Of a stretch of 64,000 nt of DNA, positions 47,099-56,500 are shown piece by piece; the stretch's first letter is position 1, and each line of letters starts with the position of its first letter. Under the pieces are notes generated by a model. The model searched no databases. It saw only the letters and a list, made by a program, of their open reading frames with translations, and was not told the origin of the DNA. The position numbers and the translations under genes were made by a program. The DNA comes from an uncultured Winogradskyella sp. (GTDB lineage: Bacteria; Bacteroidota; Bacteroidia; Flavobacteriales; Flavobacteriaceae), in NCBI RefSeq assembly GCF_937958655.1, contig NZ_CALGNH010000032.1, positions 1 to 64,000 of the forward strand, read 5' to 3'.

Positions 47099-47575
47099 AT
47101 GGCTTTACATAAAATTTTGCTCGACGATTTTAATGACGATTCTTATAAACTCATAGCAGTACATTGTGGGTTAAAAGATTATCGTTTAGCATATCTGCTA
47201 AATAAACAATTAGAATTAAATCTAGCGCGTAAAGCCAATGACTTAGACTTTGAATATTTGAAAGCGACCTATAGTATTTTTGAATGGAATAATACATCAC
47301 AATACGTTACTTGGAATTTAATTTCTAACGTATGTAAAAAAGAAGAAGACAGCTTATATAGTGTAGGATTATTTCAAAATAATGAAAAAGGATTAAAGAC
47401 ATTTAATCTTGTACCAGAACATAAAAAGGTCGATTATTTTATTAAGATTTCTGATGAGATTCAGCATGTTAATGAACAATTAATTTTGAATAGGCTACAA
47501 ACTATTCCACAAATTGTAACGAGCTATTCAATAAATCCGTCAGAACTTAAATCTAAAAATCACTTAATTTTTTGA
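47099..47575 (+). CDS. IPExxxVDY family protein
   Basis: A 158-residue protein of the Bacteroidetes family named for the motif IPExxxVDY, here LVPEHKKVDYFIKI near residue 105-118. It is rich in aromatic and charged residues without a signal peptide, so it is probably cytosolic. It stands between rnc and pyk and its stop is 4 bases before the pyk ATG, an arrangement common in Flavobacteriaceae. Function is not established. Confidence 0.88.
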   Translation: MALHKILLDDFNDDSYKLIAVHCGLKDYRLAYLLNKQLELNLARKANDLDFEYLKATYSIFEWNNTSQYVTWNLISNVCKKEEDSLYSVGLFQNNEKGLKTFNLVPEHKKVDYFIKISDEIQHVNEQLILNRLQTIPQIVTSYSINPSELKSKNHLIF

Positions 47576-47579
47576 ATTG

Positions 47580-49019
47580 ATGTTAAATAAAAAAACAAAA
47601 ATAGTAGCCACATTAGGACCTGCAACCAGTAATAAAGAGACTTTAAAAGCGATGTTAGACGAAGGTGCTAACGTCTTTAGAATTAACTTCTCTCATGCGG
47701 ATTACGACGATGTTATTGAGCGTATTAATATGATAAGAGAACTCAATGAAGAATACGGTTATAATGCTGCCATTCTGGGAGACTTACAAGGACCAAAACT
47801 TAGGGTAGGCGTAATGAAAGAGGAAGTTGTAGTAAATGAGGGAGATGAAATTATTTTTGCAACAGGTACACGTTTTGAAGGAACTAAAGAACGGGTTTAC
47901 ATGACGTATGATAATTTTCCTCAAGATGCTAAACCTGGTGAGCGTATTTTGCTAGATGACGGTAAATTGATTTTTGAAGTAGTATCCACTGACGGTAAAA
48001 AAGAAGTAACAGCTAGGGTTATACAAGGAGGTCCACTAAAATCTAAAAAAGGAGTAAATCTTCCAAATACTAATATTTCGCAGCCCGCTCTTACAGAAAA
48101 GGATATTGACGATGCCATTTTTGCAATAGCTCAAAAGGTAGATTGGATAGCCTTATCCTTTGTACGTCATGCAGAGGACTTAATGCAGTTAGAGGAATTA
48201 ATTAAAAAACATTGTGACCATAAAATACCTATTATAGCCAAAATAGAAAAACCAGAAGCTGTAGAAAATATTGATAAAATAGTAGCCTACTGTGATGGTT
48301 TAATGGTAGCTCGTGGTGATTTGGGAGTTGAAATTCCGGCAGAAGAAGTGCCTTTAATCCAAAAGAAATTGGTGCAAAGAGCCAAGCGTGCAAGAATACC
48401 TGTTATCATTGCAACACAGATGATGGAGACTATGATTACAAGTTTAACTCCAACACGCGCAGAAGTTAATGATGTAGCTAATTCTGTTATGGATGGCGCA
48501 GATGCGGTAATGCTCTCGGGAGAAACATCGGTTGGTCAGTATCCTGTTCAGGTTATTAGACAAATGGCAAATATTATTCGCAGTGTTGAAGATTCGCCAT
48601 TAATTGAGGTGCCACAATCACCTCCTCACATTCGCACTAAACGTTATATAACAAAGGCTATTTGTTACCATGCTGCTAATATGGCTAATGAAATTAATGC
48701 TAAGGCAATTTCTACATTAACAAATAGTGGTTATACAGCGTTTCAAATTTCGGCTTGGAGACCACAATCTCATATTTTAGTATTTACTTCTAACAAACGA
48801 ATTTTAACACAGCTAAGTTTGCTTTGGGGAGTAGAAGCGTTTTATTATGATAAGTTTGTAAGTACAGACGAAACTATAGAAGATGTAAATGCTATAGCTT
48901 GCAAAAAAGGTTATCTAGAAGTTGGTGATATGCTCATTAGTTTAGCAGCAATGCCTATACAAGCTAAAGGTATGGTAAATACACTACGTGTAACCGAGAT
49001 AGAAAGTTGTAATTTTTAA
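47580..49019 (+). CDS. pyk: Pyruvate kinase
   Basis: A 479-residue glycolytic enzyme that makes pyruvate and ATP from PEP. The ATG at 47580 is preferred over the in-frame TTG just before it. Visible motifs: KTKIVATLGPATSN, GDLQGPKLRVG, IAKIEKPEAVENID (catalytic Lys), MVARGDLGVEIP and TRAEVNDVANSVMDGADAVM. The C-terminal regulatory domain is present. It is probably co-transcribed with the IPExxxVDY gene and abuts dinB tail to tail with no gap. Confidence 0.98.
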   Translation: MLNKKTKIVATLGPATSNKETLKAMLDEGANVFRINFSHADYDDVIERINMIRELNEEYGYNAAILGDLQGPKLRVGVMKEEVVVNEGDEIIFATGTRFEGTKERVYMTYDNFPQDAKPGERILLDDGKLIFEVVSTDGKKEVTARVIQGGPLKSKKGVNLPNTNISQPALTEKDIDDAIFAIAQKVDWIALSFVRHAEDLMQLEELIKKHCDHKIPIIAKIEKPEAVENIDKIVAYCDGLMVARGDLGVEIPAEEVPLIQKKLVQRAKRARIPVIIATQMMETMITSLTPTRAEVNDVANSVMDGADAVMLSGETSVGQYPVQVIRQMANIIRSVEDSPLIEVPQSPPHIRTKRYITKAICYHAANMANEINAKAISTLTNSGYTAFQISAWRPQSHILVFTSNKRILTQLSLLWGVEAFYYDKFVSTDETIEDVNAIACKKGYLEVGDMLISLAAMPIQAKGMVNTLRVTEIESCNF

Positions 49020-50129
49020 TTATAAATCAAATTTTAACTGTACACTAACAGACTTTTCTTTTTCTTTTTTTTGTTGTATTTTCTTTAAGTCTGTGTTTAA
49101 GTTAGACAGAGAAATACCCAAAAGGCGCACAGAATTATTGAGTTTATCTTGGTATAGAAGACTCTTGGCTGTCTCAAGTATTATGGATGTATCATTAACA
49201 AAGTAGGGTAGGGTTTTACTTCTGGTTTGTAATGTAAAATCGCTATACTTTATTTTAAGGGTAATTGTTTTACCGGCAACTTTAGTTTTATTTAGCCGTT
49301 TAGCCACTTCATCAGCTATAAGCTCTAATTTTTGAAGCATAAAGATTTCAGAAGATAGGTTTTCACTAAAAGTACGCTCTGCAGCCAATGACTTTCTAAT
49401 ACGATTTGGTTTTACTTCACTCAGATGAATTCCTCTAACAATATTGTAGTAGGAACGACCAGATTTACCAAAGTGCGTTTCTAAATAATCTGCGGATTTA
49501 GATTTTAAATCTTTACCCGTAAAAATTCCTTTTTGATACATCTTTTCAGTTGTAACCTTACCAATACCATAGAATTTTCTAATATCTAATTTTTCTAAAA
49601 ACACTAGCACATCCTCTGGATTAACTGTTTTTTGACCATTAGGCTTATTGATGTCGCTTGCTACTTTAGCAATAAACTTATTAATAGAGATACCTGCCGA
49701 GGCCGTTAAACCAATATCTTTAGAAATACGAGTTCTTATCTTTTGGGCTATTAAAGTAGCGCTAGGCAGCCCTATTTTGTTTTCAGTAACATCTAAATAG
49801 GCTTCGTCTAAAGAAAGTGGTTCAACTAAGTCCGTATAATCAAAGAAGATTTTACGAATACGCCCAGAGATTTCCTTATAACGTTCAAAATCTGTTTTTA
49901 CAAAAATTAATTTAGGACACAGTTTTTCTGCTAATCGACCAGACATAGCACTTTTTACACCAAACTTACGTGCTTCATAACTTGCTGCACTAATAACACC
50001 TCGTTTACCTCCACCACCTACTGCAATGGGTTTACCTTTTAGCTGTGGATTATCCATTTGAGCTACAGAAGCATAAAATGCATCCATATCTACATGAATT
50101 ATCTTTCGTATTGGTAAATCGCTTAGCAT
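49020..50129 (-). CDS. dinB: DNA polymerase IV
   Basis: A 369-residue Y-family translesion polymerase. IIHVDMDAFYASVAQMD includes D14, and EPLSLDEAYLDVT includes D108 and E109, the metal-binding acids. The helix-hairpin-helix region (LDIRKFYGIGKVT) and the little-finger domain follow. The C-terminus ends in QLKFDL, which resembles a beta-clamp-binding peptide. It overlaps nothing but shares its end with pyk (adjacent stops at 49019/49020). Confidence 0.96.
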   Translation of the reverse strand: MLSDLPIRKIIHVDMDAFYASVAQMDNPQLKGKPIAVGGGGKRGVISAASYEARKFGVKSAMSGRLAEKLCPKLIFVKTDFERYKEISGRIRKIFFDYTDLVEPLSLDEAYLDVTENKIGLPSATLIAQKIRTRISKDIGLTASAGISINKFIAKVASDINKPNGQKTVNPEDVLVFLEKLDIRKFYGIGKVTTEKMYQKGIFTGKDLKSKSADYLETHFGKSGRSYYNIVRGIHLSEVKPNRIRKSLAAERTFSENLSSEIFMLQKLELIADEVAKRLNKTKVAGKTITLKIKYSDFTLQTRSKTLPYFVNDTSIILETAKSLLYQDKLNNSVRLLGISLSNLNTDLKKIQQKKEKEKSVSVQLKFDL

Positions 50130-50141
50130 CCTGTAAATTTA
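50111..50141 (+). promoter_or_regulatory. Promoter for the CYTH gene
   Basis: TTG (50111 to 50113), 20 bases, then TAAATTTA (50134-50141, one mismatch). It overlaps the beginning of dinB on the other strand. Confidence 0.4.
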
Positions 50142-50169
50142 GAAATTAAATGTCTTTTAAATATATCTT

Positions 50170-50646
50170 ATGGCAGTAGAAATAGAACGGAAATTTTTAG
50201 TAACATCTAATGCTTTTAAAGAAATGGCCTTTAACTCTTACATTATAAAGCAAGGCTTTTTAAACAGGGATGCTAACAGAACTGTTAGAGTGCGACTAAA
50301 AGAGGATAAAGGTTATATAACCGTTAAAGGGAAGTCTTCTAACGACGGTCTATCTCGTTTTGAATGGGAAAAAGAAATTTCAAAAGATGATGCAGAACAT
50401 CTTTTAACTTTGTGTGAAGACGGAATAATTGATAAAATAAGATATGAAGTTAAATTCGGGAATCATTTGTTTGAGGTTGATGAATTTTTTGGAGATAATA
50501 AAGGACTAATCATTGCTGAGATAGAATTAAAATTTGAAAACGAAAGCTTTAATAAACCAAATTGGCTAAGTGAAGAAGTAACCGGAGACGTAAAATATTA
50601 TAATTCTCAATTAAGCAAATTTCCATATAAACAATGGATCAAATAA
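50170..50646 (+). CDS. CYTH-domain protein (triphosphate tunnel enzyme-like)
   Basis: A 158-residue protein with the CYTH signature ExExK at E4-I-E-R-K8 (VEIERKFLV). Basic and acidic pairs line the predicted tunnel (RTVRVRLKEDKGYITVKGK, FEWEKEI, YEVKFGNHLFEVDEFFG, AEIELKFENE). Family members hydrolyse triphosphates such as tripolyphosphate or thiamine triphosphate; substrate here is unknown. Monocistronic, with a terminator shared with the convergent OmpA gene. Confidence 0.9.
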   Translation: MAVEIERKFLVTSNAFKEMAFNSYIIKQGFLNRDANRTVRVRLKEDKGYITVKGKSSNDGLSRFEWEKEISKDDAEHLLTLCEDGIIDKIRYEVKFGNHLFEVDEFFGDNKGLIIAEIELKFENESFNKPNWLSEEVTGDVKYYNSQLSKFPYKQWIK

Positions 50647-50674
50647 AAAAGCTCTGAATAAATCAGAGCTTTTT
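50645..50674. terminator. Bidirectional terminator between CYTH and PorE-like genes
   Basis: AAAAAGCTCTGA pairs with TCAGAGCTTTTT-type arms around a 5-nt loop; A and T runs lie on both sides. Confidence 0.8.
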
Positions 50675-50697
50675 AATATTGATTGAAGTGTTAAAAT

Positions 50698-52614
50698 TTA
50701 TTTTTTAGCTTGAGGACCACCACTTATAATCAAAAATTCTGAACGTCTATTTTGTTGATGATCTTCCTCACTACAAGTAGAACCACAGACTACTTTTAAG
50801 TCACTCTCTCCTTTACCTTCGGCAGAGATACGAGACGCATCAATACCTTTAGAAATAACATATTGCTGCGTGCTTGTTGCTCTTCGTTGAGATAATCTTT
50901 CATTATAAGAAGCTGGGCCTCTGCTATCTGTATGTGATGTTGCATTAATTACTAAGTCTGGATATTTAGTCATTATTTGAACCAGTTTATCTAATTCAAA
51001 AGCAGCCGCGGCCGTAATGTTAGATTTATCAAAATCAAAATAAATAGGACTCAATATAATTTCTTCTTTTGTAATGATCTCTTCAATAGGATCTAAAGAA
51101 ATTTGAACGGCTAATTCTTCTTCACTTGTTTTTTCTACAGGTACTTTTTTACTTTCAAAGCCATCTTTTACCACCTCGAGTTCTACATCTTGTTCGCACT
51201 CTACAATAAACTCCACAACACCTTGGTCATTAGTAGTTTTAGTAACTACATTGTTACCTTCAGCATCTAATAAAGTAACAGACGCTCCTCCTACAGGCTC
51301 ACGGTTGGTATCATCTAAAACTGTAGTTGTAATTAAAACATCACATAAGGGCTGAAGTTTCTTAAATGCATAAATATCGTCGCTTCCCTGTCCTCCATCT
51401 CTATTTGAGGATACGAATCCTTCTTCAGCGTCTTCATCAATGGTAAATGCAAAATCATCTCCGTTACTATTAATAGGAATACCTACGTTTCTTATTGGTG
51501 CCATTTTACCATCAATGGCTTTAGTATAAAAAACATCCATTCCACCAAGACCTAAGTGGCCATTAGATGAAAAATAAAGCGTATTGTTACTACTAATAAA
51601 CGGAAACATCTCTTGTCCTTCTGTATTTACTTTTTGTCCTAAATTTTGCGGTTCTCCAAGAGTACCATTAGCTTTGATTGGCGCCATATAAATATCAAAG
51701 TTACCGTAGCCACCTGGCATATTAGATGCAAAATAAAGTGTTTTACCATCTGCACTTACCGAAGGATTTTTTACAGAGTAGTTTTCGCTATTTACAGATA
51801 GACTTTCTACCGTATCCCAATCTGAGCCTAACTTTGTAGCCTTAAATAGATATAATTGGCCGTAACGTGTACTCGATATAGAATCCTTAATAAAATCTTT
51901 TTCAAAATAACTTTCTCTAGAGAAATACATGGTATTACCATCTGGTGAAAATGACACAAGACCCTCATGATATTTTGTGTTTATTTTATCGTTCATTAAT
52001 TCTGCAGCTTGGTATGAGCCATCAGAATTTTTTGATAATCTGTAAATATCAAGAAACGGTTGTTTATTCCAACCATAGGTTTTACGATTGTCGTTACGTC
52101 CCGATGTAATATAAAGTTTACCATCGTGGGTAACACCACCAAAGTCTGACTGCTCAGTATTAAAACCAGCGTCTTGTACATTAAATTTTTTACCTTGTTC
52201 TAAAATTTTAGGAAGGTAATTTGGGTTTTTTCTAAATGCAGATGCTCTATCATCTGAAGGGCGCATAGAGGCAAATTTTTCCATTTGCTGATTTGATGCT
52301 TCGTAATTACCATTAGCTTTAAGCATCTCAGAGTACTTATAGATCATTTCTGGATCTTGTGAGGATTCTAAGGCTTTAGCATACCAACGTTCGGCCTCAA
52401 CGGTACTGTAAATATTATAGTAACTCTCTGCTAATTGTGCATAAACATAAGGAGAACCTTTGCCTTTTTCAACAAGCTTTTTATAGTTTTCAGCGGCATC
52501 TACAAATTGAAATCTAGCAAATTTTTTATCTGCCTTTTTTGTCGCTTTATTTTGAGCAGTTAAGCATAAACTACTCATCAACGTAATAAATAATAATGTT
52601 TTAAAGTTTTTCAT
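50698..52614 (-). CDS. PorE-like OmpA protein with TPR, PD40/WD40-like and carboxypeptidase-regulatory domains
   Basis: A 638-residue exported protein: signal peptide (1-20, SSLCLTAQ), TPR-like helices (about 25-120), a beta-propeller of PD40/WD40-like strands (about 150-415: GVTHDGKLYITSGRND, SFSPDGNTMYFSRES, SVSADGKTLYFASN), a carboxypeptidase-regulatory-like domain (about 420-510) and a C-terminal OmpA domain (IYFDFDKSNITAAAA; NATSHTDSRGPASYNERLS). This order matches PorE, a T9SS-associated protein bound to peptidoglycan. It lies downstream of sprF and a type-B adhesin, 19 bases from sprF. Confidence 0.88.
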   Translation of the reverse strand: MKNFKTLLFITLMSSLCLTAQNKATKKADKKFARFQFVDAAENYKKLVEKGKGSPYVYAQLAESYYNIYSTVEAERWYAKALESSQDPEMIYKYSEMLKANGNYEASNQQMEKFASMRPSDDRASAFRKNPNYLPKILEQGKKFNVQDAGFNTEQSDFGGVTHDGKLYITSGRNDNRKTYGWNKQPFLDIYRLSKNSDGSYQAAELMNDKINTKYHEGLVSFSPDGNTMYFSRESYFEKDFIKDSISSTRYGQLYLFKATKLGSDWDTVESLSVNSENYSVKNPSVSADGKTLYFASNMPGGYGNFDIYMAPIKANGTLGEPQNLGQKVNTEGQEMFPFISSNNTLYFSSNGHLGLGGMDVFYTKAIDGKMAPIRNVGIPINSNGDDFAFTIDEDAEEGFVSSNRDGGQGSDDIYAFKKLQPLCDVLITTTVLDDTNREPVGGASVTLLDAEGNNVVTKTTNDQGVVEFIVECEQDVELEVVKDGFESKKVPVEKTSEEELAVQISLDPIEEIITKEEIILSPIYFDFDKSNITAAAAFELDKLVQIMTKYPDLVINATSHTDSRGPASYNERLSQRRATSTQQYVISKGIDASRISAEGKGESDLKVVCGSTCSEEDHQQNRRSEFLIISGGPQAKK

Positions 52615-52633
52615 AATGGTTTAGCTTAACGGA

Positions 52634-53545
52634 TTAAAAGTATCTAGGCGAACGCGATACACGCTTTGGAAAATTGAGATCAAATAATAACATAACTTCG
52701 TGTGAAGCTGGTGCAAAAGCTTTTATCTCTGATGATATAGCATCATAAGCATAACCAACTCTAACCGCAGGTGATATTGCAAAATTAACAAGGCCTGAGA
52801 AGGAATCGTTTAATCTGTAAGAGGCTCCGATTTCAAATTTCTTAAAGAATCTAGCATTTAAATTAACATCAAAAGATGTCGGTGCATCAAAAGCTGATTT
52901 TACCATAAATGATGGTTTTAATTCTGTATTTGGTGATAAATCAAATACATAGCCACCTGTTAAAAAATAATGCTGGGTTTCTGAACCAATTTTATTACCA
53001 TTACTATCTAAATGTACAGAGGATAATAAATTAGGTACTGAAAGTGAGAGGTAATATTTATTGGTATAATAAAAGAATCCTGCTCCAAAATTAGGGGTTG
53101 TTTCGTTAATACCAATACCAAAGAAAGGATCACCAGGATCAACTACTGCTACATTACCACTTGTAAGGTTAATATCATGAAAAGTAGCACCCGCTTTAAC
53201 ACCAAAGGCTAAACGATGTTCTCCACCAAGTTTTAGGGTATAAGATAGATCAACATAAGCATTCGTTTCTTTTACAGGCCCTATTTGATCTGCAATTAGA
53301 GAAACTCCTAAACCTAGATTGTTACCTATTGGTGAGTGTCCAAAGAACGTACCCGTCTCTGGCCCACCATCTATTTTGGTCCATTGATTTCTGTATAATA
53401 ATCCAAAAGAGAGGTTGTCTCTAGACCCAGCATAGGCTGGATTAATAATATTCATATTATACATGTACTGTGTGTACTGTGGGTCTTGCTGTCCATACAT
53501 TTGTAATGCAAGGAGTAAAACCGTTATAATCGAAAGTTTTTTCAT
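52634..53545 (-). CDS. PorP/SprF family T9SS outer-membrane protein
   Basis: A 303-residue beta-barrel protein. Signal peptide 1-18 (TVLLLALQMYGQ), then the family start QDPQYTQYMYNMNIINPAYAG (in two overlapping parts) and regular amphipathic strands (LGLGVSLIADQIGPVKE, LAFGVKAGATFHD). In Flavobacterium, SprF is needed for SprB to reach the surface, and type-B sorting domains are usually paired with a neighbouring SprF-like protein. Here the partner is the 1694-residue adhesin directly upstream, 28 bases away. Confidence 0.93.
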   Translation of the reverse strand: MKKLSIITVLLLALQMYGQQDPQYTQYMYNMNIINPAYAGSRDNLSFGLLYRNQWTKIDGGPETGTFFGHSPIGNNLGLGVSLIADQIGPVKETNAYVDLSYTLKLGGEHRLAFGVKAGATFHDINLTSGNVAVVDPGDPFFGIGINETTPNFGAGFFYYTNKYYLSLSVPNLLSSVHLDSNGNKIGSETQHYFLTGGYVFDLSPNTELKPSFMVKSAFDAPTSFDVNLNARFFKKFEIGASYRLNDSFSGLVNFAISPAVRVGYAYDAISSEIKAFAPASHEVMLLFDLNFPKRVSRSPRYF

Positions 53546-53573
53546 TATAATTTAAGTTGATTCAGTTAGTTGA

Positions 53574-56500
53574 TTATCTGTTAATGTAAACCCATGCACT
53601 TTTCTGTTTAGTGCCTCCTTCGTAAATTACTGTATAAAAATAGGTACCAACTGGCAATTCTTCGCCATCATTAGTTTGCCCCTCCCATTCATCTGTGTAA
53701 TCCGTTTTAGAATAGACCAATGTTCCATTTCTATTAAATATTTTTAATTCAGTAACTCCAAAACTGCTTAAGTCAAAACGGTCGTTTTGTCCAGGACTAA
53801 CACCTGGAGAAATTCCTTCTGGGAAAATACAAGACTCTAATTCTTCTACAAAGGTTGTTATTGTATTTACACAACCCGTAGTATTAAATGAAAGCTCTGC
53901 AGAATAATCTCCTTCAACCAAAACAGTATCTAAGGTTAAGTCTGTTTCACCAGCTATAACAACTCCATCTAATAACCATGTTACGGTAACGTCTGTTGCC
54001 GTAAAGTTATCTGGAATAATACCTATGGTTACAGGTACTGTTGCATTTGGACATACCTGATAATCGAACTGATCATCAAATGTTGCTAATGGAACAACAT
54101 TTACAACCAAGTTAAATGATGTTGTTTCAAAACAACCCGTAGCGCTATCCTCTACTCTCGCAAATATAGTTTCCCCACTACTCGTATAAGGGCTGCTTAG
54201 TGCCCCTACATTAGTATCGGCATCTGCTTGAGATGTATGATAAGTTATTGTAGCATTAGGGTTTGTACTAATTTCATCATCTATTGATGTAAGGTTAAAA
54301 TCTGTCTGTCCATCTACACTACCGTCTAAATCATCGCAAACAATAAAATCTTGTGGTTGCATAGCGTCTGGTCTCACATTTACAACTAATTCAAGCTGAG
54401 ATAATTGACGGCATCCTAAGAAACCATCACTTGCTGCATCAGCATCTTCTACCCTTAATATTAAAGTTTCACCAGATGAAGTGTAAGGCGAAGTTACAGC
54501 GTTTATAGTCTGATTTGCATCTGAAGTATTGGTGTAATAAGATACTGTAAAGTCAGATCCATAACCTAATGATGCAGAAAATGCATCTAAATCAAAAGTT
54601 TCTGAACCATCTGAGCCTGGACCATCACAAACAGTTAAATTTTGCGGATCAACGGTACCAGGATCTTGATAAAGGTTTACGATTACAATCTGAGAAAATG
54701 CATCGGAACCACATTGACTATCAAAAGCTTGTACTTGGTAATTGTCTGATTCTGTAACCGTTATAGAAGGCCCTGTTTCTCCCTCTATTACAAAACCATC
54801 TCTAAACCATATATAGGAATCAGCAAATGGTGAGTCTGTTTCAATAGTTACGGAATCAAAACCACAAACTGATACTTCATCTACTTCTGTAGGGTCATTA
54901 GACGGATCTATAAAAACATCATTACTAACAATTTCGGCTTCTATATCTGCAATCGTTGAACCTGCATCATTATCACCAATATTGGTTTGTCTTACTTGAA
55001 TAACCCCTGCATCTTGAGCAAAGTTGGTGATTAATAATAAATAAATTTCACCTTGCTGTGCATTTAATAACGTTACATTTTCAACAGGTGCCGCAGAGTA
55101 ACTACAGTCAACAACAGCTCCAAGATTACATAGATCATCACCTGGTGCATATGGTCCCCAAAGTAAGAAATCCACATCAAGTTCATCACCTATAGGATTG
55201 TCGTTTTCATCAAAAGCAGTGTTTTGTACCATTTCTATAAGTATATCTCCTGATGACCCTATCTCTAATGTACTAAACGTAGGATTAGGAGTCGTAAATA
55301 AACAGTCTATTTGTCCGTCGCCAGGTGAAATACCTATTGTATTATAAGTATATAAAATATCCGTTGCGTCACTACCACTACAGAAGTTTGCAGCTACGTC
55401 GCAGGTAACATTGGAAGGTGCAATGTAAGGTGTAATACATAATTCAAAAAAGGTGTCTTCATCGTCGGTGCCACCAGAATATATTCTAACAAAATAAGTT
55501 TCTCCTACAGTAAGCCCACTTGCAACACTAGATAATTCATCAAAACCAGAGGTACAAGATATTTCTGTTAGATTATCGCAAGTACCTTCATATACCGAGT
55601 GATCCGTATCAAACACACTACTGCCATTGACATTAGCTAAAGAGATTAGGTGACTTTCACTTTCTGCAACAAACTGAAACCAAACATCATCATCTGGTGA
55701 ACCACCACAGGTAGGATCTGGTACTCCGGATGCGGACGCACCAAATATAGTTCCAGGTGTGGTACTTTCACATAAAATGCCTTCATTTACTACTGCAATT
55801 GTTGCTTCACAAGGAGTATCGTTACTTGGTGGACATATAAATTGTAATTCTGGACTTGTTATTGTGCAAAGACTCTCTGAAGTATTCGCAACTGAGACAT
55901 TTAACGTTGTTAGAGAAGGATAAGGCCCTAGCTGCACAACTCCAGTTGTTGTAACTATTTGAGTATTTGTATTAAAGGTATTTGAGATTTCAAGAGAAGG
56001 CGCATCACCAAAATCTGTGATGTCAACATCGATAAAAAATTGTTGGTTATCACAATCATCTACAATATTAAAACTAACTTCATGAAGTACACATGGTAAA
56101 ACCCCTACGTTTACAGTGAAGTCCAATGTAACACCAAAAGCTCCATTAAAACATGGGTCAGGTGTAGATTGCCCAAAATCAGCTGTACCCATACGCATCC
56201 TGTGCTGCCCTGGTGTAGCTGTAACAGGCATAACAAAAGAAGCGTCTAGAGTTGTAGGATTTGCATTTGTTGACTCTCCTTGGAAAACCAATTCAGAAGC
56301 TTCAAACGTTAGGTTATCATTAAAATCTATCCAGATATTCGTATTATAAGTAAACCCAGTTGCAAAAGTAATAGCTACACTGGTATTTACTCCTGGTAAA
56401 ACATCAATCACTGGCGATGTTTGATCTTCGTAGGTAACATCTCCTAGACTAGGAAAATCTATTGTTTCAATTGTTACGTTAGTTACACCTTGTCCATCAT